Assembly (NCBI RefSeq): GCF_003473545.1
Contig: NZ_QUCM01000001.1
Location: forward strand, 248,001-312,000
Direction of reading: 5' to 3'
Origin: Clostridium sp. AM22-11AC
GTDB lineage: Bacteria; Bacillota; Clostridia; Lachnospirales; Lachnospiraceae
Length of the DNA: 64,000 nt
The notes beneath the pieces are model-generated. The model was not told where the DNA came from, ran no database searches, and worked only from the letters and a program-made list of their open reading frames with translations. How positions within the stretch are numbered: position 1 is the stretch's first letter; each line of letters opens with the position of its first letter. Shown here piece by piece: positions 25,965 through 33,473 of the stretch. A program made the position numbers and the translations under genes.

Positions 25965-26570
25965 TTAATCCCTCCCCTTATGGATAGCAGCCAGTTTCAC
26001 TGCCATTTTTTCAAAATATTCCTCTAACTGTCCGGCTCCTTCTTCTGTTTTTCCAGCCTTCCAGTTTTCTATACTCTTACTTAATAAGATCTCTTCCTCT
26101 GTTTTCTCCTGGACATTTCCCCAGACACCTTCCGGGTTCCGTCTGGATATAACAAAATAAAGGTAGATCTCCGTTATCGTCTCCAGATTTTTTCTGGAAA
26201 GACTGTAAGGGTAGTTGCGCCAGATCTCCCTGTGAAAATTCAATTCCCTATCAGGAAGACTGCTTCGTTCTTCTTCCTCTAAATTCTGTAAAAATTCAAG
26301 TTCTAATCTACAGCCTGTTTTTAAAATATGGCGGAAGTAGTCTTCTGTGAGAGATGCCACCCGCACATGATTATTAGGCAGACGATCGATCAATCCCTGA
26401 TACTCCAACAAGATCAGAGCTTCTCTTACCGGCATCCGGGATACTCCCAGACTTTCTGCCAGCTCATTCTGTGTCATCTCACTGCCATCAGGTATATTTC
26501 CCGCCAATATCTCATCCCGCAGAAGTTCTACAATACTGCCCTGCTTTTTCTTATTTCCAATATATTCCAT
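25965..26570 (-). CDS. GntR-family regulator (first of a tandem pair), short C-terminal domain
   Basis: 201 residues. The wHTH reads NELAESLGVSRMPVREALILLEYQGLI. The C-terminal helical domain resembles FCD but has lost most of the usual metal-binding His/Asp positions, keeping NFHREIW. The two tandem regulators share fold but little sequence, so they may form a heteromer or sense different acids. The start at 26570 has GAGGAC upstream. A 68-bp gap separates it from DUF1847. Confidence 0.8.
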   Translation of the reverse strand: MEYIGNKKKQGSIVELLRDEILAGNIPDGSEMTQNELAESLGVSRMPVREALILLEYQGLIDRLPNNHVRVASLTEDYFRHILKTGCRLELEFLQNLEEEERSSLPDRELNFHREIWRNYPYSLSRKNLETITEIYLYFVISRRNPEGVWGNVQEKTEEEILLSKSIENWKAGKTEEGAGQLEEYFEKMAVKLAAIHKGRD

Positions 26571-26638
26571 TTAGTCTGTCCTCACTTTTCAAGTCTCCAA
26601 GATCCAGATCCACCAAAACCATATTCTGGCATAAACTG

Positions 26639-27268
26639 CTACTGTAATCTCTTCTTAAAATATCCTTCCGCACAGTAGATCGCACCGCATGGATTGTGTG
26701 CCAGCACACGGTCCTTTGCCACCAGTGTAGTCACCATTTGTTTGGAATATTTGTAAAACATAGAGTCATGTCCTACGCAAAGTCCCAGCGCAATGTTAAA
26801 CTCTGTTTCCTGGGAATTTAAAAATTCGGCCTGGGCAATTGGGTTGCACATTGGTTCAAATGCATCTGCATTGACCTTCTTTTCTTTCGGAATTCCTACC
26901 GACTCCTTTGGAAAACCACCGGTCTTACAGATCACAGATACCACATCAAAGCCCTGGGCTGTAAAAAGATCTGCCACAACACGCGCCTCTTTTCGCAGTC
27001 CCCTGCAAAATGCCAGTCCTATTTTTTTATAACCCATTTTTTTACAAAATTCCACTGTTTCTTTTAATCTCGGCCATTGGCAATAGCCTTCCCCTTCGAT
27101 CTCAGAACAACTTACATAAAATTCGTGATTTTCCTCTAAGGCATATTTCTCATAAGCCCCTTCCATTTTTTCTTTTTCCCGCATAGGACAGTTTTTTGGC
27201 ATTTTCTCTCTTACAGCCGGATCCTGCGATCCACATGCTAATACATTACATTTTGCACAAGTATACAT
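26639..27268 (-). CDS. DUF1847 Cys-rich putative metal-binding protein
   Basis: 209 residues from the ATG at 27268 (GGGGAGAAACT before it). Thirteen Cys residues, including a CxxCxxxxC start (YTCAKCNVLAC), NCPMRE, SCSE, GYCQWPR, NPCGAIYC. The Cys pattern and GLCVGHDSMFYKYS are typical of DUF1847, a family of unknown function often called metal-binding. It lies upstream of the GntR pair and has a GntR-like box at 27341. A role in handling Fe-S clusters for the oxygen-sensitive TtdAB is a speculation from context. Confidence 0.8.
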   Translation of the reverse strand: MYTCAKCNVLACGSQDPAVREKMPKNCPMREKEKMEGAYEKYALEENHEFYVSCSEIEGEGYCQWPRLKETVEFCKKMGYKKIGLAFCRGLRKEARVVADLFTAQGFDVVSVICKTGGFPKESVGIPKEKKVNADAFEPMCNPIAQAEFLNSQETEFNIALGLCVGHDSMFYKYSKQMVTTLVAKDRVLAHNPCGAIYCAEGYFKKRLQ

Positions 27269-27303
27269 AGTTTCTCCCCTGACTTTTATTTTTTTCTGAT
27301 ACC

Positions 27304-27334
27304 GGATTGTTCCGCGCTTTGCGCTCCCACAATC
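27304..27334 (-). repeat. Small structured repeat, copy 1 (upstream of DUF1847)
   Basis: Outer arms GGATTG / CAATC and inner arms GCGC-TTT-GCGC. A relative at 55484-55515 upstream of ispE keeps both stems with changed bases (inner GCAC-TTT-GTGT). Both are preceded by CTGATACC and lie in the 5' region of minus-strand genes. Confidence 0.55.
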
Positions 27335-27340
27335 ATATTT

Positions 27341-27356
27341 AATATTGTATCCATTT
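27341..27356. promoter_or_regulatory. Candidate GntR operator, AATATTGTATCCATTT
   Basis: Second copy of the shared box, about 75 bp upstream of the DUF1847 start; compare 25164-25179 and 55574-55589. Confidence 0.45.
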
Positions 27357-27371
27357 TTTGCATAAAAGTAA

Positions 27372-27408
27372 AGAGCAGACATAACCGTTAATCCGGTTTG
27401 TCTGCTCT
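27372..27408 (-). terminator. Terminator of the aspartate kinase gene
   Basis: Arms AGAGCAGACA and TGTCTGCTCT around a 17-base loop, followed by TTACTTTT on the minus strand and by a T-rich tail on the plus strand. Confidence 0.7.
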
Positions 27409-27425
27409 ATTGCTTTTATTTTTAT

Positions 27426-28643
27426 TTAAAATGCAAAAAACTTATCATGAACTGCCTGAACAGCCCGGTCTGCATCCTTCTTATCTACCAGTACAGAGAT
27501 CTTGATCTCACTGGTAGAGATCATATTGATGTTAATGTGGGCATCATACAGTGCCTCAAACAGCTTTGCTGCAACACCCGGATTGTTGATCATACCGGAA
27601 CCCACTACGGAAACCTTGGCAATATCTGCGTTTGTCTCCAGTCTTGCAAAACGCAGTTCAGCCTTGTGGGACTCTAACAGCTCTGCTGCCTTCTTAAGAT
27701 CTCCTTCTGCTACTGTGAAGCAGATATCCTTTCCTTCTTCATGGCCAATGCCCTGAAGGATAATATCTACATTAATGTGGTTCTGTGCCAGTAAAGAGAA
27801 TACCTTGAAAGAAGTTCCTACTTCATTTGGCACTCCTACCAGTGCGATCCTTGCAATATCTTTATCTTTTGCTACGCTGCTGACTGCTGTCTTTTCCATG
27901 CGTTTTGCTACCCCTTTCACTTTTGTACCTGGATGACCGGTAAAGCTGGATAATACTTCCAGTTTTACATTATATTTCTTTGCCAGTTCTACAGAACGGT
28001 TGTGAAGCACCTGTGCTCCCAAAGTTGCCAGTTCCAGCATCTCATTATAAGTAACTTCATCCAGCTTTCTTGCGCCCTTTACATGTCTTGGGTCTGCTGT
28101 GTATACACCATCTACATCTGTGTAGATCTGGCACAGGTCTGCTTCCAGTGCTGCTGCCAGTGCAACTGCAGAAGTATCAGAACCGCCTCTTCCCAGTGTA
28201 GTGATGTTCTGGTTTCTGTCTACTCCCTGGAAACCGGTAACGATCACAATCCGCTTCTGGTCCAGCTCTGCCTCCAGACGCTCTGTATCGATCTTTTTGA
28301 TCCTTGCATTCTTTGCTGCCGTATCTGTAAGTATCCCTGCCTGCCAGCCGGTAAGAGAAACCACCGGATACCCCAATGCTTCAATAGCCATGGCACAAAG
28401 TGCAACGGAGATCTGTTCTCCTGTGGATAACAGCATATCCATCTCCCGGTTGGAACCTTCCGGATTAATTTCTTTTGCTTTTTCAATCAGATCATCTGTA
28501 GTGTCACCCTGAGCAGAAAGCACAACCACTACCTGATTTCCTGCTTTGTACGTATCAGTGATGATCCTTGCTACGTTACGAAGACGCTCTGTATCTGCTA
28601 CAGAGGTACCGCCAAATTTCTGTACGATCAACCCCATTTTCAT
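27426..28643 (-). CDS. Aspartate kinase
   Basis: 405 residues. The kinase domain has KFGGTSV near the N-terminus, TLGRGGSDTSA for aspartate/ATP binding and CQIYTDVDGVYTADPR. Two C-terminal ACT domains (VPNEVGTSFKVFSLLAQNHINVDI; VVGSGMINNPGVAAKLFEAL) indicate lysine/threonine feedback control. ATG at 28643 and a second at 28637 (MGLIVQKFGG, the usual start) both fit AGGAAGG, so the start may be two codons later. First step of the aspartate family of amino acids. No lysine riboswitch was seen upstream. Confidence 0.93.
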   Translation of the reverse strand: MKMGLIVQKFGGTSVADTERLRNVARIITDTYKAGNQVVVVLSAQGDTTDDLIEKAKEINPEGSNREMDMLLSTGEQISVALCAMAIEALGYPVVSLTGWQAGILTDTAAKNARIKKIDTERLEAELDQKRIVIVTGFQGVDRNQNITTLGRGGSDTSAVALAAALEADLCQIYTDVDGVYTADPRHVKGARKLDEVTYNEMLELATLGAQVLHNRSVELAKKYNVKLEVLSSFTGHPGTKVKGVAKRMEKTAVSSVAKDKDIARIALVGVPNEVGTSFKVFSLLAQNHINVDIILQGIGHEEGKDICFTVAEGDLKKAAELLESHKAELRFARLETNADIAKVSVVGSGMINNPGVAAKLFEALYDAHININMISTSEIKISVLVDKKDADRAVQAVHDKFFAF

Positions 28644-28756
28644 TTTCCTTCCTGTATCTATTTCTGCTTAAAGCAGCTTCATTTTTCTAAAAAGTCAGTT
28701 CTTATTTTAGCCTTTTTTTGTCCGCTTGTCCAGTACATATAACAATATTTGTCTTT

Positions 28757-28797
28757 ATACAAAACACTGCAGAAGTAATTTTTCTCCTGCAGTGTTT
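28757..28797 (-). terminator. Terminator of the DUF5722 gene
   Basis: AACACTGCAG and CTGCAGTGTT arms, then TTTTGTAT on the minus strand, 15 bp after the stop. Confidence 0.75.
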
Positions 28798-28811
28798 TGA
28801 TCAACCTTTAT

Positions 28812-30497
28812 TTACTTTTCCAGATTTTTCCATTTAAAGTTAGGTACAACATCGGACCACTTGTTGATACCGATCAGGGATTTTGCAAACTCACTTGCCT
28901 CTAAAGTAGAGTTCTTTTTGTCAATATCCCTGAATACCTGCCAGATCTTTCTCCTCTTTGTAGCTTCGATCAGATTTGGCTTGCTCATATCGCACTCCCA
29001 CAGGCCTAATTTCAGTCCATCTTTTGCCTCTGAAGGAGCATCTACCTGACGGCTTAAGGTATAAGCATCAATATATGGGTTGCTATCTACCAGATAATAG
29101 GAATAAGCAAAGGCTGCTGCCTGAAGCTCCGGAACATCTCCCCTGGTCGGACTGTAAGCTGTAAAACCCTGTTCTGTAAGGATAATGTGGCGCACATGAC
29201 CGGACGGTGTCTTTAATGCCTCCTGGCAGAAATAATCAGTCAGCACATTTAAGTTGGCAAAGTTGATGACCGGTGAATTAAAGTCATTTTTAACCAGTCC
29301 TGTTGCCTGGGCGTCATCCCAAAATACAGGATCGATCAGCGGACATGGATATGGATGATAAGCCAGTCCCCATTCCATCTGTCCCTGGTTATTGGCAATG
29401 GAGTTAAAACTGTCAATGATCTCTTTTCCGCCGTATTTTAACTGGCCATCCATTTCATTCATCCAGTTATAACTAAGGGAAAGATATACTCTGTCATTTG
29501 CATTGGTACTCTTAATTGCTGTGTAGCATACACGGAATGCCTTTTCGTAGGTCTTCACATAATTGGTCAGATCCATAGGCCCCATGTAGTTCCATTCCTG
29601 GTTTTCGATCTCATTTCCAATGATCCAGTTTGAAACTTTTCCGTAATTGGCATTCTTGCCGCTGTAATGATCTGCCAGGAATGCGGAAATTGCCTTTAAC
29701 TGCTCAAAACCAGCCTCATTGGTGGCATTAAACATGTAATAATATGCACTGGAGGTTTTCTGTACCCCTGGAATAAACAGATTGGAGGTCGTATCGCTCC
29801 AGTCATTTAAGAGGATGGCATTTACAACCATTCCTTTTCCGGAATAAGCGCTGATGACCTTATCATAATCTTCTACAATGCCTTTGTTAAAATGATAAGT
29901 CTTGCCCTCATACTGGAAATCAATACCGGATCCCATTAATCTGGAAACTGCGATATTGGTGGTCACATACTTTACACCCAGGTCAAAGGCATCATCCAAC
30001 ATGTTCAGCTCAATGTTTAAGCCCTTTTTTGTCAAAGGTTCCTTAAAAGCTTCTGTATTCTTTGCCACGATCTCAGGATTGGTAATATAATGAGGTTCGC
30101 TGACTGCCTTGTAAGTACCGTCTTCCTTTACTGCCAGCACAAATTTGCTGTAAAGACAGTCGGAACCATCTCCTTTGTTAAAAGGAACGGTAACGGTAGT
30201 GGCGCCGGATGCATTTGCCGAAGTAAGATAGTCGCTGCGGCTTCCCAGATCATCCTGGTAGGTAGGCTGCTCGAACACATACACCTTGCCATCGGTTCCT
30301 TCTGTACTGCCACTGCTGTTTAAAGCGATCTCAACGTTCTGTTTATCATCGGTTATCTTACAGGATGTGATCTGTCCGGAAACTTCTGCAGCCAGGGCAT
30401 TAAATGCACTGGTCCCCAGGGCAAGAACACCCGTTCCAAGAAACAGAGCCGCTGCACAAAGGAAACCTGCAGCTCCTGATCTTTTATAGTTTTTCAT
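28812..30497 (-). CDS. Secreted DUF5722 protein, glycoside-hydrolase-like
   Basis: 561 residues from the ATG at 30497 (GGGAGGCAGAAAGA before it). A signal peptide spans about 1-37, ending NALAAE. A ~100-residue N-terminal beta domain precedes a TIM-barrel-like region. WIIGNEIENQEW and ILTEQGFTAY supply Asn-Glu and Glu in the positions of the acid/base and nucleophile of clan GH-A glycosidases; HPYPCPL and WGLAYH also recall that clan. The family has no established substrate known to me. It is monocistronic, with its own terminator. Confidence 0.75.
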   Translation of the reverse strand: MKNYKRSGAAGFLCAAALFLGTGVLALGTSAFNALAAEVSGQITSCKITDDKQNVEIALNSSGSTEGTDGKVYVFEQPTYQDDLGSRSDYLTSANASGATTVTVPFNKGDGSDCLYSKFVLAVKEDGTYKAVSEPHYITNPEIVAKNTEAFKEPLTKKGLNIELNMLDDAFDLGVKYVTTNIAVSRLMGSGIDFQYEGKTYHFNKGIVEDYDKVISAYSGKGMVVNAILLNDWSDTTSNLFIPGVQKTSSAYYYMFNATNEAGFEQLKAISAFLADHYSGKNANYGKVSNWIIGNEIENQEWNYMGPMDLTNYVKTYEKAFRVCYTAIKSTNANDRVYLSLSYNWMNEMDGQLKYGGKEIIDSFNSIANNQGQMEWGLAYHPYPCPLIDPVFWDDAQATGLVKNDFNSPVINFANLNVLTDYFCQEALKTPSGHVRHIILTEQGFTAYSPTRGDVPELQAAAFAYSYYLVDSNPYIDAYTLSRQVDAPSEAKDGLKLGLWECDMSKPNLIEATKRRKIWQVFRDIDKKNSTLEASEFAKSLIGINKWSDVVPNFKWKNLEK

Positions 30498-30632
30498 TCT
30501 TTCTGCCTCCCATATTCTGTCAGATTTTTTACAACCTACATCATACATAATCTAACTTATATTTTCAATTACGTTTTTATTACATTATCTTAATTTAAAA
30601 GGTTACTGTTCAGTCATAGGCTGGTTTTGCTC

Positions 30633-30660
30633 TTGACATTTTTTTCTCTCCGTTTATAAT
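30633..30660 (+). promoter_or_regulatory. Promoter of the thiW-thiM transcript
   Basis: TTGACA (30633-30638), 16-base spacer, TATAAT (30655-30660): a near-consensus promoter. The predicted start near 30667 is immediately before the first stem of the structured leader. The rest of the 30498-30949 gap holds that leader and, toward 30498, the 5' region of the DUF5722 gene. Confidence 0.8.
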
Positions 30661-30666
30661 ATTTTT

Positions 30667-30834
30667 AGACCTTTTGTATCTGCTTTCGGGCTGAGACGGT
30701 GTGAGGGGGAGCGCCCTGACACTGCGTACAAAAGAGAAGCGATGGGACTCCGTGTTTCGGATTGAGAGGATGCTAGTGAGCATCGACCGCCAATTACAGC
30801 TGTAAAACGGCGCCATCGCTATGTCTATTTTTTA
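30667..30834 (+). promoter_or_regulatory. Structured thiW leader, putative riboswitch (not a canonical THI element)
   Basis: Module 1: CTTTTGTA (30671-30678) pairs with TACAAAAG (30727-30734), enclosing GGGC/GCCC. Module 2: AGCGATGG (30738-30745) pairs with CCATCGCT (30813-30820), enclosing three hairpins (30750-30760, 30769-30784, 30794-30805), and is followed by TATTTTTT. CTGAGA (30691-30696) and CCTGA (30715-30719) occur in THI-box order, but the GATAATGCC and GCGNAGGGA blocks of the TPP riboswitch are not found. Position before thiamin genes and terminator-like ends suggest ligand-controlled termination. Confidence 0.6.
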
Positions 30835-30846
30835 ACAGAGATTTGC

Positions 30847-30875
30847 CAAACGCGCCGTGTGGGTGCGTTTTTTTA
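30847..30875 (+). terminator. Terminator in the thiW leader
   Basis: AACGC...GCGTT hairpin with an 8-T run at 30868-30875, 75 bp before the thiW start. Transcripts must read through it to express thiW, so it is a likely expression platform. Confidence 0.65.
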
Positions 30876-30949
30876 TTGCCATTTTCATAATGCCTTTATT
30901 AAAAAACACCCCATTCCACATACAGCCAGAATGAGGAGAGGTAAACGAT

Positions 30950-31666
30950 ATGAAAAATTCAAAAACACATGTAACGAAACTTGTCTTTCTTGCCATGATG
31001 GTAGCTCTGGGAGTCGTGATCTCCCCGATCCTTCGTGTAGAGGGAATGTGTCCTATGGCCCATTTTATTAATGTAACCTGTGCGGTTATGCTTGGTCCCT
31101 GGTATGCTTTCGTGTGCGCTCTGGCTATTGGCATCATCCGTATGGTATGTATGGGTATCCCGCCTCTGGCTCTGACCGGTGCAGTATTTGGCGCTTTTCT
31201 TTCCGGTATGCTCTACCGCCTTTCCAAAGGCAAACTGGTATGTGCGTTCATCGGTGAAGTCATTGGAACCGGCATCATCGGCGCTATTGTTTCTTATCCT
31301 GTTATGACACTGATCTGGGGACGTACAGGTCTTACCTGGTTCTTCTATGTGCCATCCTTTATTGCAGGTACACTGATCGGAGGCAGCCTTGCTTTCATTT
31401 TCTTAAAGCATTTACAGAAAGCCCATATGTTATCCACATTCCAGACTGCTTTAGGCTCTCAGGTCTACACTAATACAGATACGGTTGTGAATGACTCTCT
31501 GGGAATTGCATTTTTAGGCTTTATCGGTTATCTTGCTTCCACAGTTGCCGTAAAACAGTTCGTTGCTGAACCTGGACCGGTTGCAGGAAGCATCAAATAT
31601 ATTGTTCTCCTTGCCTTTGTTGCAATGGCAGTGGTATACTGGAATACAAACAAGAAACATGCCTGA
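30950..31666 (+). CDS. thiW: ECF transporter S component ThiW (thiamin precursor uptake)
   Basis: 238 residues, about 6 helices; GAGGAGAGG precedes the ATG. ThiW-specific blocks are ALGVVISPILRVEGMCPMAH, FINVTCAVMLGPWYAF, MGIPPLALTGAVFGAFLSG and YPVMTLIWGRTGLTWFFYVP. It binds a thiamin precursor (probably the thiazole moiety) and works with a shared energising ECF module not in this window. The neighbouring thiM, a thiazole-alcohol kinase, supports thiazole as substrate. Confidence 0.9.
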   Translation: MKNSKTHVTKLVFLAMMVALGVVISPILRVEGMCPMAHFINVTCAVMLGPWYAFVCALAIGIIRMVCMGIPPLALTGAVFGAFLSGMLYRLSKGKLVCAFIGEVIGTGIIGAIVSYPVMTLIWGRTGLTWFFYVPSFIAGTLIGGSLAFIFLKHLQKAHMLSTFQTALGSQVYTNTDTVVNDSLGIAFLGFIGYLASTVAVKQFVAEPGPVAGSIKYIVLLAFVAMAVVYWNTNKKHA

Positions 31667-31697
31667 TGTGCATACATGTGCAAAAAATATCCATTGC

Positions 31698-31748
31698 AAA
31701 ATAAACGCTGTAACAGGCCTGCATGGTTCTGCTGCAGCGTTTTTATTA
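31698..31748 (+). terminator. Intercistronic hairpin between thiW and thiM
   Basis: AAACGCTG pairs with CAGCGTTT across a 25-base loop, followed by TTTATTAT, directly before the thiM ribosome site. It may attenuate thiM expression. Confidence 0.5.
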
Positions 31749-31763
31749 TAAGGAGATCATCTC

Positions 31764-32648
31764 ATGGACAATCGGAATGGTAATATAAATAAAGCTCAGC
31801 TCCTTTCCTGCTTAAAACAGGTTCGTGACCAACTTCATGACCAGGCACCGCTGATCCACTGCATCACACATCCCATTGTGGTCAACGACTGTGCCAACGC
31901 AGTTCTGGCCCTTGGAGGACGCCCTATTATGGCAGAACATCCTGCAGAAGTGGCGGACATTTCTGCCAGCGCAGCTGCCCTTACCGTCAGCCTTGGAAAT
32001 ATTACAGATGCAAGGGCTGAGTCCATGCTTCTGGCAGGAAAAGCCATCAAAAGAATGAAAGATGCTGAAAATGCAAAAAGAGCCTCTGTGATCGACCTGG
32101 TAGGGATCACATGCAGCCCTTTCCGCATGGAACTTGCAAAACGTTTTATTAAAGAATGTAAGCCAGCTGTGATCAAAGGCAATGGCTCTGAGATACGTGC
32201 AATCGCAGGCGCTGCCTTTCATGGCACTGGCGTAGATGTAAGTGCAGCTGACGCTGTAACTGCCAAAGATCCGGATACCGTACATTCTATGGCCCATATT
32301 GCCAGAAAGCTGGCAGAAGAGACAGGCGCTGTGATCCTTGTTACCGGTGAAGTAGATATCATTGCTTCCCCAAATAAAGATACCACATACGGCATCTACA
32401 ATGGTTCTCCCAATATGGCAAAAGTCACCGGCACCGGCTGCATGCTCACCTGCATCACAGGTACTTATCTGGCTGTGACAGATGCTCTCACTGCCTGCAT
32501 CCTCGCTGCGATCACATTAGACTGTGCCGGTGAATGTGCCAATGCTGCAAAAGGTCTTGGTACTTATCATATAGAACTGATCAACCAGCTGTCCGTCATG
32601 ACCGAAGATCAGATCACACAGTTATCCAATATACAGCGATTACTATAA
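31764..32648 (+). CDS. thiM: Hydroxyethylthiazole kinase
   Basis: 294 residues, slightly longer than the usual ~270. ThiM blocks: PLIHCITHPIVVNDCANAVLALGG, PIMAEHPAEVADI, VKGNGSEI-like KGNGSEIRA, and the catalytic VTGTGCMLT near 230. It phosphorylates the thiazole alcohol taken up through ThiW, feeding thiamin salvage. Ends 38 bp from the convergent tenI stop. Confidence 0.95.
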   Translation: MDNRNGNINKAQLLSCLKQVRDQLHDQAPLIHCITHPIVVNDCANAVLALGGRPIMAEHPAEVADISASAAALTVSLGNITDARAESMLLAGKAIKRMKDAENAKRASVIDLVGITCSPFRMELAKRFIKECKPAVIKGNGSEIRAIAGAAFHGTGVDVSAADAVTAKDPDTVHSMAHIARKLAEETGAVILVTGEVDIIASPNKDTTYGIYNGSPNMAKVTGTGCMLTCITGTYLAVTDALTACILAAITLDCAGECANAAKGLGTYHIELINQLSVMTEDQITQLSNIQRLL

Positions 32649-32685
32649 ATCAGGCAGCTCTTAATTTCGTTGCAAAAACAACGTT

Positions 32686-33276
32686 TTATTTTTCCTTCAA
32701 CTGCATAAATCCAGACATCATACAACCACCTGCTGCCCCGGTCCCAAGGATCTGGGGCATTTTTTCTGCTGTGATCCCGCCGATGGCATATACCGGAATA
32801 TCCACTTCTTTACATACATTTTCAAGAAATTCCAGACCTCTTCCCGGAAGTCCTTTCTTGCAGTCTGTCTCAAAGATATTTCCTGCAAATACATAGTCTG
32901 CACCTAAACGTCCTGCTTCTTTCGCATCTTCTACAGAATGGATCGAAGTACCAAGAAGTGTAAGTCCTTCCGGCCGTCCTATAGTTTTAAGCATTTCCAA
33001 AGGCAGATGCAGCTTATCATATCCCAAATGATGTACCACCTCTGGAAAACGGTGCAAAATAAGGGTAGTTCCCGCCTTCTCACACAGCTTAATAACCACC
33101 TTTGCCAGTTCTTCGTACTTTTCTTCTGTCAGATCCTTTTCCCGCAGTACCATGGCTTTTGGATGAAGAGAGGCAACATAGGTAAGCTGCTTTAAATATG
33201 CCCCATCTGTATCATTTTCCAACACCAGATGCCGGTTGGTCACTGCTATCATCTTTTCATACATATTTTCGTACAT
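32686..33276 (-). CDS. tenI: TenI/ThiE-superfamily protein, probable thiazole tautomerase TenI
   Basis: 196 residues from the ATG at 33276 (GGAAGGG before it). A TIM barrel with FETDCKKGLPGRG and YAIGGIT, which match B. subtilis TenI by recall better than ThiE; ThiE's substrate-binding Thr-Lys loop and pyrophosphate Arg pattern are not obvious. TenI speeds aromatisation of the thiazole phosphate; automated pipelines would call it thiamine-phosphate synthase. Convergent with thiM, so controlled separately. Confidence 0.75.
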   Translation of the reverse strand: MYENMYEKMIAVTNRHLVLENDTDGAYLKQLTYVASLHPKAMVLREKDLTEEKYEELAKVVIKLCEKAGTTLILHRFPEVVHHLGYDKLHLPLEMLKTIGRPEGLTLLGTSIHSVEDAKEAGRLGADYVFAGNIFETDCKKGLPGRGLEFLENVCKEVDIPVYAIGGITAEKMPQILGTGAAGGCMMSGFMQLKEK

Positions 33277-33379
33277 ACGATCCCTTCCACCTTTCCCATT
33301 ATCCCCAATCATTCATATATTTTTCCCATCCGAAGGTAGGAAACAAACTACACCAGCGCATCTTCCATATGCAGCATGC

Positions 33380-33410
33380 AAAAAAGCTCCCGGAATTACT
33401 TCCGGGAGCC
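33380..33410 (-). terminator. Terminator of the str operon / tuf
   Basis: GGCTCCCGGAA, TTACT-type loop, TTCCGGGAGC and a T6 run on the minus strand, 64 bp after the tuf stop. Confidence 0.9.
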
Positions 33411-33473
33411 GAATCGTTTGAGCATAATGTCCATTCAGACATGTTGTATTACTTATATATAAAATCTGTAAAA

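Noticed and set aside
28644..28760. Lysine riboswitch upstream of aspartate kinase
   Set aside because: The short AT-rich gap lacks the conserved lysine-aptamer blocks and room for a ~170-nt aptamer.
30610..30639. Nine-codon minus-strand ORF MSRAKPAYD with a GGAGAG-like site upstream
   Set aside because: It overlaps the -35 of the thiW promoter, has no promoter of its own and is too short to support; likely chance.
30667..30834. Canonical TPP (THI) riboswitch
   Set aside because: CTGAGA and CCTGA are present, but the GATAATGCC and GCGNAGGGA blocks are not; reported only as a putative structured leader.
32686..33276. Call of this gene as ThiE (thiamine-phosphate synthase)
   Set aside because: FETDCKKGLPGRG and other blocks fit TenI better; ThiE remains a lesser possibility.
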